From: Mycobacterium cookii
GTDB lineage: Bacteria > Actinomycetota > Actinomycetes > Mycobacteriales > Mycobacteriaceae
Assembly (NCBI RefSeq): GCF_010727945.1
Contig: NZ_AP022569.1
Span: 2,480,001-2,544,000 of the forward strand
Length of the DNA: 64,000 bases
Reading direction: 5' to 3'
Both the position numbers and the translations under genes were made by a program. The notes below the pieces were generated by a model that was not told the DNA's origin, made no database searches, and saw only the letters and a list, made by a program, of their open reading frames with translations. Every line of letters starts with the position of its first letter. Within the stretch, counting starts at the first letter, position 1. Positions 8,447 through 17,573 of the stretch are shown piece by piece.

Positions 8447-8947
8447 ATGCGCTACAACCCGCCCCCCAACTGGCCGAAGCCGCCAAAAGGATGGGTGCCG
8501 CACCCGGACTGGTCGCCGGATCCGGCCTGGCCGCCGCCACCCCCGGGCTGGCGGTTGTGGATCGATGACGAGACCCCGGACGAGCAGCCGCCGAAACCAG
8601 CGCTGGGGCGGCTCAAGCAAGCCGGCGACGACGGCGAGTATTTCGGCGACGAAATGGCCTGGGCCGACGACGCCGGGCCCGCGCCGGCCGAAGAGGAATT
8701 GGACGGCGCCGCGCCGCCGGAGTCGACGGAGGTCGCGCCCGAAGACCTGTCCGTGCATCACCTCGGGCGCAGCGCCACGATCAAATGGGACGACGAGCGC
8801 AGCTACGACATTGGCAAGATTGTCGCCATCGCCGCCGATGCGACAGCGGTCAACGTGAAACTCGCCGGCATCGAGGCGCCGGTGTCGTTCCCGCGGGAGC
8901 CCGCACCCGACGGCCCCGGCAATCCGCGAATCTTCGTCTGGATCTGA
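8447..8947 (+). CDS. Proline/tryptophan-rich hypothetical protein
   Basis: A 166-residue protein. Residues 3-40 are a repeat-like Pro/Trp segment with PPNWPKPP, WVPHP, WSPDPAWPPPPPGW, similar to short actinobacterial DUF2510-like motifs but lacking a following membrane helix. The middle is acidic and disordered; the last 60 residues (ATIKWDDERSYDIGKIVAIA...) look like a small beta-rich domain. Function unknown. No signal peptide. Confidence 0.75.
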   Translation: MRYNPPPNWPKPPKGWVPHPDWSPDPAWPPPPPGWRLWIDDETPDEQPPKPALGRLKQAGDDGEYFGDEMAWADDAGPAPAEEELDGAAPPESTEVAPEDLSVHHLGRSATIKWDDERSYDIGKIVAIAADATAVNVKLAGIEAPVSFPREPAPDGPGNPRIFVWI

Positions 8948-8998
8948 GACCCGCACTCGCTCAACGCGGCCGAGCGGCTAGGTTTAACGATGTTTTCA

Positions 8999-9071
8999 GC
9001 CCTCGTAGCTCAGGGGATAGAGCACGGCTCTCCTAAAGCCGGTGTCGCAGGTTCGAATCCTGCCGGGGGCA
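8999..9071 (+). tRNA. tRNA-Arg (anticodon CCT)
   Basis: A 73-base cloverleaf. The acceptor arm GCCCTCG pairs with CGGGGGC (one T-G pair), the D arm is GCTC/GAGC, and the anticodon stem is CGGCT/AGCCG with loop CTCCTAA, giving anticodon CCT at 9032-9034. The T arm contains GGTTCGAATCC. CCA is not encoded. It reads AGG codons. Confidence 0.95.
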
Positions 9072-9181
9072 CGTCAGAGGCCATTTTTCGGTTAAGGATT
9101 CCTAGACCGGTGAACCCAAGAAAATAGTTACGCTGCGTAGCGTATTGTTTCGCGCCAGGGGGGTCTACAGAGGAGCCCAGC

Positions 9182-9544
9182 TTGACCCGCAAACCTAAAG
9201 ACGCAACATGGATCGGGCCCTGGGAAGACGGCCGACGACTTTTCGACGGGCAGCGCTGGACAGTCGAGCACACGACCCACAACGGACGGTCTTACCCCAT
9301 CACCGTCGCTGTCATCGGCAAGCAAGACCTTGACGGGCGCATCCAAAGGCGGATTGCTGTTGACATCCCTGGTGACCCGATCACGACAGCTGAGGCTTGT
9401 CAGGTAGTTGAGGCGCTGACCGCGGCCATTGCGACGGCAGACACCGATCCGATACTGCAGGACAGGTCGCGGACATCCGCCCCGCCCGCATCGGGCCGTC
9501 CCGAAGAGTGGGACCCCCCGATCACTTATTCAGATGTCGGCTGA
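9182..9544 (+). CDS. Hypothetical protein downstream of tRNA-Arg
   Basis: A 120-residue protein starting with TTG, preceded by GAGGAG-like bases (AGAGGAGCCCAGC). Contains IGPWEDGRRLFDGQRWTVEH followed by a helical segment TTAEACQVVEALTAAI. I do not recognise a named family; similar short proteins occur in mycobacterial genomes and phages. Its place 110 bp behind a tRNA gene, a frequent integration target, suggests it could be left over from an integrated element. No integrase is visible here. Confidence 0.6.
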   Translation: MTRKPKDATWIGPWEDGRRLFDGQRWTVEHTTHNGRSYPITVAVIGKQDLDGRIQRRIAVDIPGDPITTAEACQVVEALTAAIATADTDPILQDRSRTSAPPASGRPEEWDPPITYSDVG

Positions 9545-9580
9545 GGCGCAGCCCGCCGACCGTTGGCCGAGCCGGGGCAC

Positions 9581-11437
9581 TCACGTCGTGACGTAGCCGC
9601 CGCGCAGGCTGCCGTCGAGGTAGGCAGCCCGGCACGCGGCGTGGCCGACTTTGCCGCTGGAGGTCCGCGGGATCGCGCCGGCCGGCACCAGGATGACGTC
9701 ACGCGCGGTCACGCCGTGACGCACCGCGATCGCGGCGCGAATGTCGTCGACGATCGAACCGATGTCGGACTTGTGCGCGCCGGGGGTGCGCTCGCCGACG
9801 ATCACGAGTTGCTCCGACGAGTCCTCCGGGTCGACGTCGAACACCTGCGACGGCAGCTGATTGGCCGGCACGGAGAAGGCAGCCACATAGCCGGCACGCA
9901 GTGCACTACTGGCTTCCTGCGCTGTGTACTCGAGGTCTTGTGGATAGTGATTGCGGCCGTCGATGATCACCATGTCCTTGACCCGGCCGGTGACGTACAA
10001 CTCGCCGCCGAAGTAGGCGCCGTAATCGCCGGTACGCATCCATCGGCCGTCGTCTGGCACACCCTCGGTGTGCGACGGTGTCGCGCGTGACGTGAGGGTG
10101 TTGCCGAAGGTCTCTTCGGAGTCGCGGTCGCGGCCCCAATAGCCCGCGCCGATGTTGTTGCCGTGGAGCCAGATCTCGCCGACGTGGCCGTCGGGTTGCT
10201 CTGCAGCGGTGGCGGAATCGACGATGGCGGCCCACTGGTCGATCGCGACGACTCCGCTCGACACCTGCGCCACAGCCGTGGGCGCGGCGTCGGCGACGAT
10301 CTGGAACCGCCCGCGGCCCAGCTCGTCGCGGTCCACGTAAATCGTGGTGGCCGTGCGCTTCATGTCGGTGGTGGAGACGAACAGCGTCGCCTCCGCCATG
10401 CCGTAGGACGGCTTGATGGCAGTCGCCGGAAGGCCGTACGGGGCGAACGCCTCATTGAACTTGCGCATCGACGCGGTGGAAACCGGCTCACTGCCGTTGA
10501 GCAAGGCGAACACGTTGCTCAAATCGAGTTCTGGCTCACCGTCTTTCGGCAGGCCCCGTAACGCGGCGTGCTCGAAGGCGAAGTTCGGCGCCGCCGAGAA
10601 GGTCGGGCCGTCGTCGTCGGGCTGAACCGCCAACTCCCGTATCCATCGGCTGGGGCGGCGCACAAAGGCGGTCGGGCTCATGATCGTGATGCAGTGTCCG
10701 ACGACCGACGGAACCATGGCGGTGACCAGGCCCATGTCGTGAAACAGCGGCAGCCACATGACGCCGCGTTGGCCCTCTTCGACCTGTAGCGAGGTGATGA
10801 GCTGCGCCAGGTTGGTGGCCACCGCCCGGTGGGTGATCTTCACTCCGGCCGGGGCGCGGGTGGATCCGGAGGTGTACTGCAGGTAGGCGATGTCGTCCGG
10901 GTCCGCCACTATCGGCTCCCAGGTTTCGGCGACCTCATCGGGAATGGCGTCGACGGCAATGACACGGGGCCGCTCGTTGGCCGGGCGGTCTTGGCGAAAG
11001 AATTTGCGGACCCCGTCCGCGGAGTCGGCGGTGGTCAGGATGACGGACGGCGCGCAGTCGCCCAGCACCGAGTGCAGCCGGCCGGTGTGCCCTGGTTCTG
11101 CGGGGTCGAACAACGGCACCGCAATAGCCCCGGCGTACAGCGCGCCGTAGAACGCCACCATGTAGTCCAGGCCCTGTGGAGCGAGGATTGCGACGCGGTC
11201 GCCCGGTTTGGTGACCTGCTGCAGTCGCGCACCGACGGCGCGGTTGCGCGCACTGAACCGCGACCAGGCCAGGTCCTTGTAGACGCCGTCGCGCTCGGTC
11301 GAGAAATCGAGGTAGCGGTAGGCCAACCGATCCCCGCGCATCTTGGCCCACCGCTCGACATGACGGACAAGGCTGCTGTTGTCGGGAAAAGAGATCCGCC
11401 CAGTCTTCTGGTCGATGAACGGGCTGGGGACGGGCAT
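9581..11437 (-). CDS. Long-chain fatty acyl-AMP ligase, FadD32-like
   Basis: A 618-residue adenylate-forming enzyme. The ATP-binding motif [11 protein letters not shown] is near residue 190, the A5-type motif [11 protein letters not shown] near 340, [18 protein letters not shown] near 490, and the C-terminal catalytic Lys in PRTSSGKVG. It strongly resembles FadD32, the ligase that activates meromycolic acid as acyl-AMP for Pks13, including [31 protein letters not shown] N-terminal sequence. But it is not next to pks13 or accD4 here, so it is more likely a FadD32 paralogue that activates a long-chain acid for another pathway. No polyketide synthase is adjacent. Confidence 0.85.
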   Translation of the reverse strand: MPVPSPFIDQKTGRISFPDNSSLVRHVERWAKMRGDRLAYRYLDFSTERDGVYKDLAWSRFSARNRAVGARLQQVTKPGDRVAILAPQGLDYMVAFYGALYAGAIAVPLFDPAEPGHTGRLHSVLGDCAPSVILTTADSADGVRKFFRQDRPANERPRVIAVDAIPDEVAETWEPIVADPDDIAYLQYTSGSTRAPAGVKITHRAVATNLAQLITSLQVEEGQRGVMWLPLFHDMGLVTAMVPSVVGHCITIMSPTAFVRRPSRWIRELAVQPDDDGPTFSAAPNFAFEHAALRGLPKDGEPELDLSNVFALLNGSEPVSTASMRKFNEAFAPYGLPATAIKPSYGMAEATLFVSTTDMKRTATTIYVDRDELGRGRFQIVADAAPTAVAQVSSGVVAIDQWAAIVDSATAAEQPDGHVGEIWLHGNNIGAGYWGRDRDSEETFGNTLTSRATPSHTEGVPDDGRWMRTGDYGAYFGGELYVTGRVKDMVIIDGRNHYPQDLEYTAQEASSALRAGYVAAFSVPANQLPSQVFDVDPEDSSEQLVIVGERTPGAHKSDIGSIVDDIRAAIAVRHGVTARDVILVPAGAIPRTSSGKVGHAACRAAYLDGSLRGGYVTT

Positions 11438-11569
11438 GGCAACTCTTCTGTCTCGGTGTGGAGCTGATAAAGCCGATCTTTACGCGCCGACAACCCAAAG
11501 CTCACAGACCACACCGACGACTGAGCGAATTCGATTGACCACCGGCAGCGTACGCCAGCCGCGTGGGCC

Positions 11570-12505
11570 TCATTGTGCTGCGCCGCGTCGGCCGAGCCGA
11601 GATCGGCTTTCGGTCAAAGCGGTCTCGATCTCGGCCCAGGTTTGTTCGACGATCCGCGACGCCGGTTGCAGATCGACGATGCGGGAGGACACCTGACCGG
11701 TATTGGCGACGCTGGCTTCCATGTCACCGTCGAAGTACAGGTCGGTGATCCGGCCGAGCAGCTGTACTTCGGAGTCGGCCGCTGCGACGCGGGCCGCGAG
11801 ACCGGTTCGCAGCACCCGCATCGTCGGGTTGCCGGGAAGATCCAGCATGACGGTGCCGTCATCGCCGGCGGCCATGATGGCGTCCTTGAAGTTGTGATGG
11901 ACGGCGGCCTCATGGCTGGCCAGCATTCGGGTGCCCATCTGCACACCCTCGGCGCCCAGCACCACGGCGGCCGCCGCGGAGCGGGCGTCGCAGATCCCGC
12001 CCGCCGCGATGATCGGAAGGTCGACACGATCGGCCACCAGCGGAAGCAGCACCAGCGTGGATGCACCGAGGGCGGATTTGAACCCGCCGCCTTCCACTCC
12101 CTCGACCACCAGCGCGTCGACGCCCGCGTCCACGGCTTTCATCGCGCCCTTCAGCGATCCGATTACGTGCACGACGGTCATCCCGGCGTCGTGCAGCCGT
12201 TTCGTGAACAGTGCCGGGTCACCGGCGGAGGTGAACACGTGGCGAACCTCGGCGGCGGCCAACTCGTCGACGATCGACGGATCACGTTTCCAGCCCTGAA
12301 TCATCAGGTTGGCCGCGACCGGGCGGGCCGTGAGTTCACGGACCCGGCGCAGGTCGGCGCGACCCTCGGGCGTCAGGGTCTCGATCATGCCCAGGCCGCC
12401 GCCCTCGGAGACTGCGGCGGCCAATTCAGCCCTGGCGATATAGGTCATCGGCGCCTGAACTACGGGGTACTGGACGCCCAGGAGTGCTTGAATGCGGTTG
12501 GTCAC
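11570..12505 (-). CDS. NAD(P)H-dependent flavin oxidoreductase / nitronate monooxygenase family
   Basis: A 311-residue TIM-barrel flavoprotein. The motifs VQAPMT near the N-terminus, VVEGVEGGG in the middle and PIIAAGGI / GAEGVQMGTRML for FMN phosphate binding are those of the 2-nitropropane dioxygenase/enoyl-reductase-like family. The GTG at 12505 is preceded by GAGAAT six bases away, a leaderless arrangement, and gives the usual N-terminus (VTNRIQALLG); the frame is open further upstream but that part looks non-coding. Substrate unknown. Confidence 0.85.
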   Translation of the reverse strand: MTNRIQALLGVQYPVVQAPMTYIARAELAAAVSEGGGLGMIETLTPEGRADLRRVRELTARPVAANLMIQGWKRDPSIVDELAAAEVRHVFTSAGDPALFTKRLHDAGMTVVHVIGSLKGAMKAVDAGVDALVVEGVEGGGFKSALGASTLVLLPLVADRVDLPIIAAGGICDARSAAAAVVLGAEGVQMGTRMLASHEAAVHHNFKDAIMAAGDDGTVMLDLPGNPTMRVLRTGLAARVAAADSEVQLLGRITDLYFDGDMEASVANTGQVSSRIVDLQPASRIVEQTWAEIETALTESRSRLGRRGAAQ

Positions 12506-12542
12506 GCCCTGATTCTCTGCCAGGCCACCGTCGGAGCATGGG

Positions 12543-12896
12543 ATGATGCGCCACATGCTCGACCGTTTGATCCTTCTGGTGGCAGCCACCGCCACCGCCG
12601 CCGTGATTGCGCCCGCCCCGGCCGGCGCGGATCCGCAGTGCCAGCCCGGACCCTGTACGCACGGCTCGAGTAGCCAAGCGGCCCATGGCCCGTCGTATCA
12701 GGACGGCTATAAGGCCGAGCACGACTATTTCTCGAACCCGCAAAATCATGCGTACCTCGCGGACGAGATGAAGCATGGCTACGACGCCGGACTCGCCTGC
12801 CAGGTGGAAGTCGGCGGCGGCCCTGCGCCCGCGAACATGAACGACTGGCTGGCCGGCTGCGTCGATGCCTTGCACGATTTGGGTTTCAAGCCTTGA
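12543..12896 (+). CDS. Small secreted protein
   Basis: A 117-residue protein with a signal peptide (hydrophobic residues 8-24, cleavage expected after AGA or GADP). The mature part has four cysteines and a repeated aromatic/acidic helix region (SYQDGYKAEHDYF, NDWLAGCVDAL). It looks like an exported mycobacterial protein of unknown function. Divergent from the flavin oxidoreductase and overlapping the next gene by 4 bases (TTGA). Confidence 0.75.
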   Translation: MMRHMLDRLILLVAATATAAVIAPAPAGADPQCQPGPCTHGSSSQAAHGPSYQDGYKAEHDYFSNPQNHAYLADEMKHGYDAGLACQVEVGGGPAPANMNDWLAGCVDALHDLGFKP

Positions 12897-13729
12897 CCTT
12901 TCGCGGTCAGGTGCTCATCACCGCCGCGGAGTTGTCCCGCCTGGTCGCGGCCGGCGATCCGGTGACGATCCTCGATGTGCGCTGGCGGCTCGATGAGCCC
13001 GACGGCCGGGCAACCTATCTGGAGGGCCACTTGCCCGGCGCGGTGTATGTCTCGCTCGAAGACGAGCTCAGCGATAACTCCGTCACGGCCCGCGGCCGCC
13101 ATCCGCTGCCGTCGGGCGGAAATCTCGAAACCGCCGCGCGCCGTTGGGGCGTCCGGCAGGGCGTGCCGACCGTCGTCTACGACGACTGGAACCGCGCGGG
13201 CTCGGCGCGGGCCTGGTGGGTCTTGACCGCAGCCGGGATCAGCGACGTCCGCATTCTGGACGGTGGCCTGTCCGCGTGGCGGTCTGCCGGCGGCGGGGTG
13301 GACTCCGGCCCGGTGACGCCCACCCCCGGCGATGCGACCGTGCTGCACGACGACCTGTACGCCGGCGCGCTGCCGACGCTGACTGCGGAGGAGGTCGGTG
13401 ACGTCGCGCTGCTCGACGCCCGCGCCCCGGAACGCTTCCGCGGCGACGTCGAGCCGATCGATCCGGTCGCCGGGCACATCCCCGGTGCGAAGAACCTGCC
13501 GAGCGGCCGCGTGCTCGCCGACGACGGGACGTTCCTGGCCGACGACGCGCTCGCGCGACTGGTGCCCGACCACGACGGCCGACTCGGCGCGTACTGCGGT
13601 TCCGGCGTGACAGCCAGCATCACGGTCGCGGCGCTCGCCACGCTCGGTTACCAAGCAGCGCTCTTCCCCGGCTCCTGGTCGCAATGGAGTTCCGACCCCG
13701 CGCGGGCTGTCGCGCGCGGAAACGATTAG
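12893..13729 (+). CDS. Thiosulfate sulfurtransferase (two rhodanese domains)
   Basis: A 278-residue tandem rhodanese. The first domain (residues 1-125) lacks the catalytic cysteine (YDDWNRAGSARAWW replaces the loop), as usual for the structural domain. The second domain has the active loop CGSGVTA near residue 239. The enzyme transfers sulfane sulfur from thiosulfate or 3-mercaptopyruvate to a thiophilic acceptor such as cyanide or a protein thiol. Start TTG in an overlap with the secreted protein; a GTG 18 bases further in is possible. Confidence 0.88.
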   Translation: MTFRGQVLITAAELSRLVAAGDPVTILDVRWRLDEPDGRATYLEGHLPGAVYVSLEDELSDNSVTARGRHPLPSGGNLETAARRWGVRQGVPTVVYDDWNRAGSARAWWVLTAAGISDVRILDGGLSAWRSAGGGVDSGPVTPTPGDATVLHDDLYAGALPTLTAEEVGDVALLDARAPERFRGDVEPIDPVAGHIPGAKNLPSGRVLADDGTFLADDALARLVPDHDGRLGAYCGSGVTASITVAALATLGYQAALFPGSWSQWSSDPARAVARGND

Positions 13730-13909
13730 TCCGGATTTCCCGACAAAGGTTTGTCATCTGCCATCGAGGGCAATGCGCGTGCAGAGGCAAGCGCTTAGGT
13801 CGACCTATGCGTGCGCCGAGGTCCTGTCGGTTCAGCCGAGAGCCGGCGGGGCCGTCCTAAAAACGCCACTCCATGTGTGTCACTCTTCTAACTGAACTAA
13901 CGTGTGGCT

Positions 13910-15124
13910 ATGAATACGGATGTCTGGATCCTCGCCGGATATCAGAGCGACTTCGCCCGAAACCTCACCAGAGAAGGCCTCGATTTCGCGGACCTCACCC
14001 GCGAAGTCGTCGACGCCACCCTCGCCGCGGCGAAAGTCGACGCCTCCGATATCGGGGTGGTCCACGTCGCCAACGCGTTCGGTGAGATGTTCGCCGAACA
14101 AGGCCACCTCGGCGCGATGCCGGCCACCGTCTGCGACGGGCTGTGGGATACGCCGGCGTCCCGCCACGAAGCCGCCTGCGCGTCCGGAAGCGTGGCGGCG
14201 CTGTCCGCCATGGCCGACCTGCGGTCCGGCAACTACGACACAGCGTTGGTGCTCGGGGTCGAACTGGAGAAGACCGTGCCTGGCGATACCGCGGCCCGGC
14301 ATCTTGGCGCCGCGGCATGGACGGGCCACGAGGGCGCCGACGCCAAATTCCTGTGGCCCTCGATGTTCGCGAAGGTCGCCGACGAATACGACCGCCGCTA
14401 CGGCTTGGACGACAGCCATCTGCGGGCGATCGCGCAACTCAACTTCGCCAACGCGCGGCGCAACCCCAACGCCCAGACCCGCGAATGGTCTGTGCCTCAA
14501 CCGATCAGCGACGACGACGTCAGCAACCCGCTCATCGAAGGCCGGCTGCGGCGGTTCGACTGTAGCCAGATGACCGACGGCGGAGCGGGAGTCGTCCTGG
14601 TCAACGATAACTACCTGCGCGAGCATCCCGACGCGCGACCGATCGCCCGGATCACCGGCTGGGGTCATTGCACCGTTGGACTGGGCCTGCAGCAAAAGCT
14701 CGACCGCGCCGCCGACGACCCGTACGTGCTGCCGCATGTCCGCAGTGCGGTGCTCGACGCACTGCGAAGAGCACAGGTGACGCTCGACGACGTCCACGGC
14801 TTCGAGGTACACGATTGCTTCAGTCCCAGTGAGTATTTGGCCATCGACCACATCGGCCTGACCGGGCCCGGCGAATCGTGGAAGGCCATCGAGCACGGCG
14901 AGATCGAGAACGGCGGACGACTGCCGATCAACCCGAGTGGCGGGCTGATCGGCGGGGGCCACCCAGTCGGTGCGTCGGGTGTGCGGATGCTTCTCGACGC
15001 GGCGAAGCAAGTCAGCGGCACGGCCGGCGACTACCAGGTCGAGAACGCGAAAACCTTTGGCACGCTGAACTTCGGTGGCAGCACCGCCACCACGGTCAGC
15101 TTCGTCGTCAGCGAGGTGCACTGA
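13910..15124 (+). CDS. Thiolase-superfamily enzyme (Rv0914c-like)
   Basis: A 404-residue member of the thiolase/SCP-x-type superfamily. The nucleophile Cys90 is in HEAACASGS, and the C-terminal INPSGGLIGGGHPVGASG contains the active-site His. It resembles M. tuberculosis Rv0914c. The typical beta-ketothiolase C-terminal Cys-Gly motif is replaced by FGGSTAT, so it may not be a classical acetyl-CoA acetyltransferase. ATG at 13910 was preferred because TAACGT lies 6 bases upstream (leaderless); a GTG at 13904 is possible. First gene of a three-gene operon with tight overlaps. Confidence 0.85.
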   Translation: MNTDVWILAGYQSDFARNLTREGLDFADLTREVVDATLAAAKVDASDIGVVHVANAFGEMFAEQGHLGAMPATVCDGLWDTPASRHEAACASGSVAALSAMADLRSGNYDTALVLGVELEKTVPGDTAARHLGAAAWTGHEGADAKFLWPSMFAKVADEYDRRYGLDDSHLRAIAQLNFANARRNPNAQTREWSVPQPISDDDVSNPLIEGRLRRFDCSQMTDGGAGVVLVNDNYLREHPDARPIARITGWGHCTVGLGLQQKLDRAADDPYVLPHVRSAVLDALRRAQVTLDDVHGFEVHDCFSPSEYLAIDHIGLTGPGESWKAIEHGEIENGGRLPINPSGGLIGGGHPVGASGVRMLLDAAKQVSGTAGDYQVENAKTFGTLNFGGSTATTVSFVVSEVH

Positions 15125-16638
15125 TGGATATCGAAGTCGTCGGCAAGTTCCTGTCGACCCTGCCCGAAGACGACGATCACCCGTACCGCACCGGTCCGTG
15201 GCGGCCGCAGACCAGCGAGTGGGACGCCGACGACCTGACGGCCGTGGAAGGCCGGATTCCGGATGATCTCGACGGCGTCTACCTGCGTAACACCGAGAAC
15301 CCGCTGCATCCGTCACTGAAGACGTATCATCCGTTCGACGGCGACGGCATGGTGCACGTTGTCGGGTTTCGCGACGGAAAAGCGTTCTACCGCAACCGGT
15401 TTATCCGCACAGACGGGTTTGCGGCGGAGAACGAGGCCGGCGGGCCGCTGTGGCCCGGGTTGGCCGAGCCAGTGCAACTCGCCAAACGCGACGACGGCTG
15501 GGGGGCGCGCACCCGGATGAAGGACGCGTCGAGCACCGACGTCATCGTCCACCGCGGAGTCGCGCTTACCAGCTTCTACCAGTGCGGCGATCTCTACCGC
15601 GTCGACCCGTTGTCGGGGAACACGCTGGGCAAGGAAACTTGGAACGGATACTTCCCCAGCGACTGGGGAGTCTCAGCGCATCCGAAAGTCGACGGCAAGA
15701 CCGGCGAGCTGTTGTTCTTCAACTACAGCAAGCAGGCCCCATACATGCACTACGGCGTCGTCGACGAGCGCAACGAGTTGGCGCACTACGTCGATGTTCC
15801 GCTACCCGGACCACGGCTGCCGCACGACATGGCGTTCACCGAAAACTACGTCATACTCAACGATTTCCCGCTGTTCTGGGATCCGCAGCTGCTCGAACAC
15901 GACGTGCACTTACCGCGGTTCTATCCCGACATGCCGTCCCGCTTCGCGGTGTTGCCGCGCCGCGGCGGAAGCGACCGGATCCGCTGGTTCGAGGCCGACC
16001 CGACATTCGTGCTGCATTTCGTCAACGCCTACGAGGACGGCGACGAGATCGTGCTCGACGGGTTCTTCGAAGGAGCGCCCCAGCCCCTGGACACCGGTGG
16101 AAACAAGTGGGACAAGCTCTTTCGCTTCCTGGCGCTGGACCGTCTACAGGCCCGGCTGCACCGCTGGCGGTTCAACCTGGTCACCGGCGCCGTGCATGAA
16201 GAGCAGTTGTCGGAGTCCATCACCGAGTTCGGGGTGATGAACCCCGATTACACGTCCGGTGACTACCGCTACGCGTACGCCGCCACCGGCAAGCCGGGCT
16301 GGTTCCTGTTCGACGGCCTGGTCAAGCATGATCTGCGCACCGGAGGTGAGGAGCACTTCCGGTTCAGCGACGGCGTCTACGGCAGTGAGGCAGCGATGGC
16401 TCCGCGACCGGGAGCCACGGGTGAGGACGACGGCTACCTGATCACGCTGACCACCGACATGAACGCCGACGCCTCGTACTGCCTGATCTTCGATGCGGCC
16501 CGCGTCGGCGACGGTCCGCTCTGCAAACTGGCGCTGCCCGAACGGATTTCCAGCGGCACCCACGCCACCTGGGCGTCGGGGTCGCAATTGCGCCGCTGGC
16601 GGGACGCCGACTCAGCCGCCGGCGCCATCGGGCTGTGA
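15124..16638 (+). CDS. Carotenoid cleavage oxygenase family protein (Rv0913c-like)
   Basis: A 504-residue beta-propeller protein of the carotenoid oxygenase (RPE65/apocarotenoid oxygenase) family. Conserved histidines expected to bind Fe2+ are visible in SAHPK, LPHDMAF, LHFVNAY and the C-terminal GTHATW. Such enzymes cleave polyene or stilbene double bonds with O2. Its ATG overlaps the thiolase stop (TGATG), so the two are translationally coupled and may act in the same pathway. Orthologous in position and length to M. tuberculosis Rv0913c. Confidence 0.9.
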   Translation: MDIEVVGKFLSTLPEDDDHPYRTGPWRPQTSEWDADDLTAVEGRIPDDLDGVYLRNTENPLHPSLKTYHPFDGDGMVHVVGFRDGKAFYRNRFIRTDGFAAENEAGGPLWPGLAEPVQLAKRDDGWGARTRMKDASSTDVIVHRGVALTSFYQCGDLYRVDPLSGNTLGKETWNGYFPSDWGVSAHPKVDGKTGELLFFNYSKQAPYMHYGVVDERNELAHYVDVPLPGPRLPHDMAFTENYVILNDFPLFWDPQLLEHDVHLPRFYPDMPSRFAVLPRRGGSDRIRWFEADPTFVLHFVNAYEDGDEIVLDGFFEGAPQPLDTGGNKWDKLFRFLALDRLQARLHRWRFNLVTGAVHEEQLSESITEFGVMNPDYTSGDYRYAYAATGKPGWFLFDGLVKHDLRTGGEEHFRFSDGVYGSEAAMAPRPGATGEDDGYLITLTTDMNADASYCLIFDAARVGDGPLCKLALPERISSGTHATWASGSQLRRWRDADSAAGAIGL

Positions 16639-17573
16639 CGTCCGACGCGGCCGAGCCGACCGCGCTGACACCCGGCGGCATCAACGCCGTCGGCCGGATC
16701 CTGGGTCTGCTCGGCGACGAGTGGACGCTGCTGATCATCCAGCAGGCCCTGTTGGGGGCGACCCGCTACGGCGAGTTCATGGAGCGCCTGCCCATCTCGA
16801 ATTCGGTGCTGACCAACCGGTTGCGGGCGCTGACGGAGAACGGCCTGCTCGATCGCACGGTGTACCGGTCCCGGCCGGTGCGCGCCGAATATCTGATTAC
16901 CGAACGCGGGCGGGCGTTGTGGCCGGTGCTGCTGTCGATCTGGGAATGGGAACGACGATGGGTGCCTGAGCAGGCCGACCGCCTTCCGGGTATGCGGCAC
17001 ACGGCCTGCGACAGCGATTTCGCGCCCACGCTGAGCTGCCAATCGTGCGGCGAGGTGGTGACCGAGAAAGAGGTAACCGCGCAATGGGGCCCGAGTGGTT
17101 CGTGGCCACGCTCGGTGCCCGAGGCGGTGACTCGTCGCCGATCGACGGGCGACACCAGCCGCGGCCAGGCCGGTCTGTTTCCGGAGACCATGAGCGTGTT
17201 CGGAAATCGTTGGGCAGCAGCGCTATTGGTATGCGCATTCCTGGGTACCAGTCGCTTCACCGATTTTCAGGCTCAGCTCGGGGCGCCGCCGTCGCTACTG
17301 GCAAGCAGGTTGCAGACGTTCTGCGCCAACGGTGTGCTGTGCGTGTCGCGCCAAACCGGCCCGGCGCGCACCTGCTACCAGCTCACCGAAAAGGGCCGCG
17401 CGTTCTTCCCCGTCATCGTCACCGCGCTGCAGTGTGGCCAGCGATGGTTCCACGCACCGGAAGGCCCGGCGGTACTGATCACCCACATCTGTTGCGGCAA
17501 GCCGCTCCTCGGGCTGTTGACCTGCGATCAATGCGCGCTGCCCCTGACGGGTGACCAGGTCAGCGTCGGCTAG
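16635..17573 (+). CDS. Tandem HxlR-type transcriptional regulator
   Basis: A 312-residue protein with two winged-helix HxlR domains. The first spans about residues 15-105 (LLGDEWTLLIIQQALLGATRYGEF...), the second about 175-265 (VFGNRWAAALLVCAFLGTSRFTDF...). Each is followed by a similar cysteine module: HTAC...CQSC and HICC...CDQC, probably zinc-binding. Most HxlR proteins have one domain and act as dimers, so this may be a covalent dimer. GTG start in a GTGA overlap with the oxygenase: it is probably the local regulator of the thiolase/oxygenase operon. Confidence 0.85.
   Translation: MTSDAAEPTALTPGGINAVGRILGLLGDEWTLLIIQQALLGATRYGEFMERLPISNSVLTNRLRALTENGLLDRTVYRSRPVRAEYLITERGRALWPVLLSIWEWERRWVPEQADRLPGMRHTACDSDFAPTLSCQSCGEVVTEKEVTAQWGPSGSWPRSVPEAVTRRRSTGDTSRGQAGLFPETMSVFGNRWAAALLVCAFLGTSRFTDFQAQLGAPPSLLASRLQTFCANGVLCVSRQTGPARTCYQLTEKGRAFFPVIVTALQCGQRWFHAPEGPAVLITHICCGKPLLGLLTCDQCALPLTGDQVSVG

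Noticed and set aside
9072..9181. Phage attachment site copy behind tRNA-Arg
   Set aside because: No second copy of the tRNA 3' end was seen inside the window and no integrase is present, so no att site is annotated.
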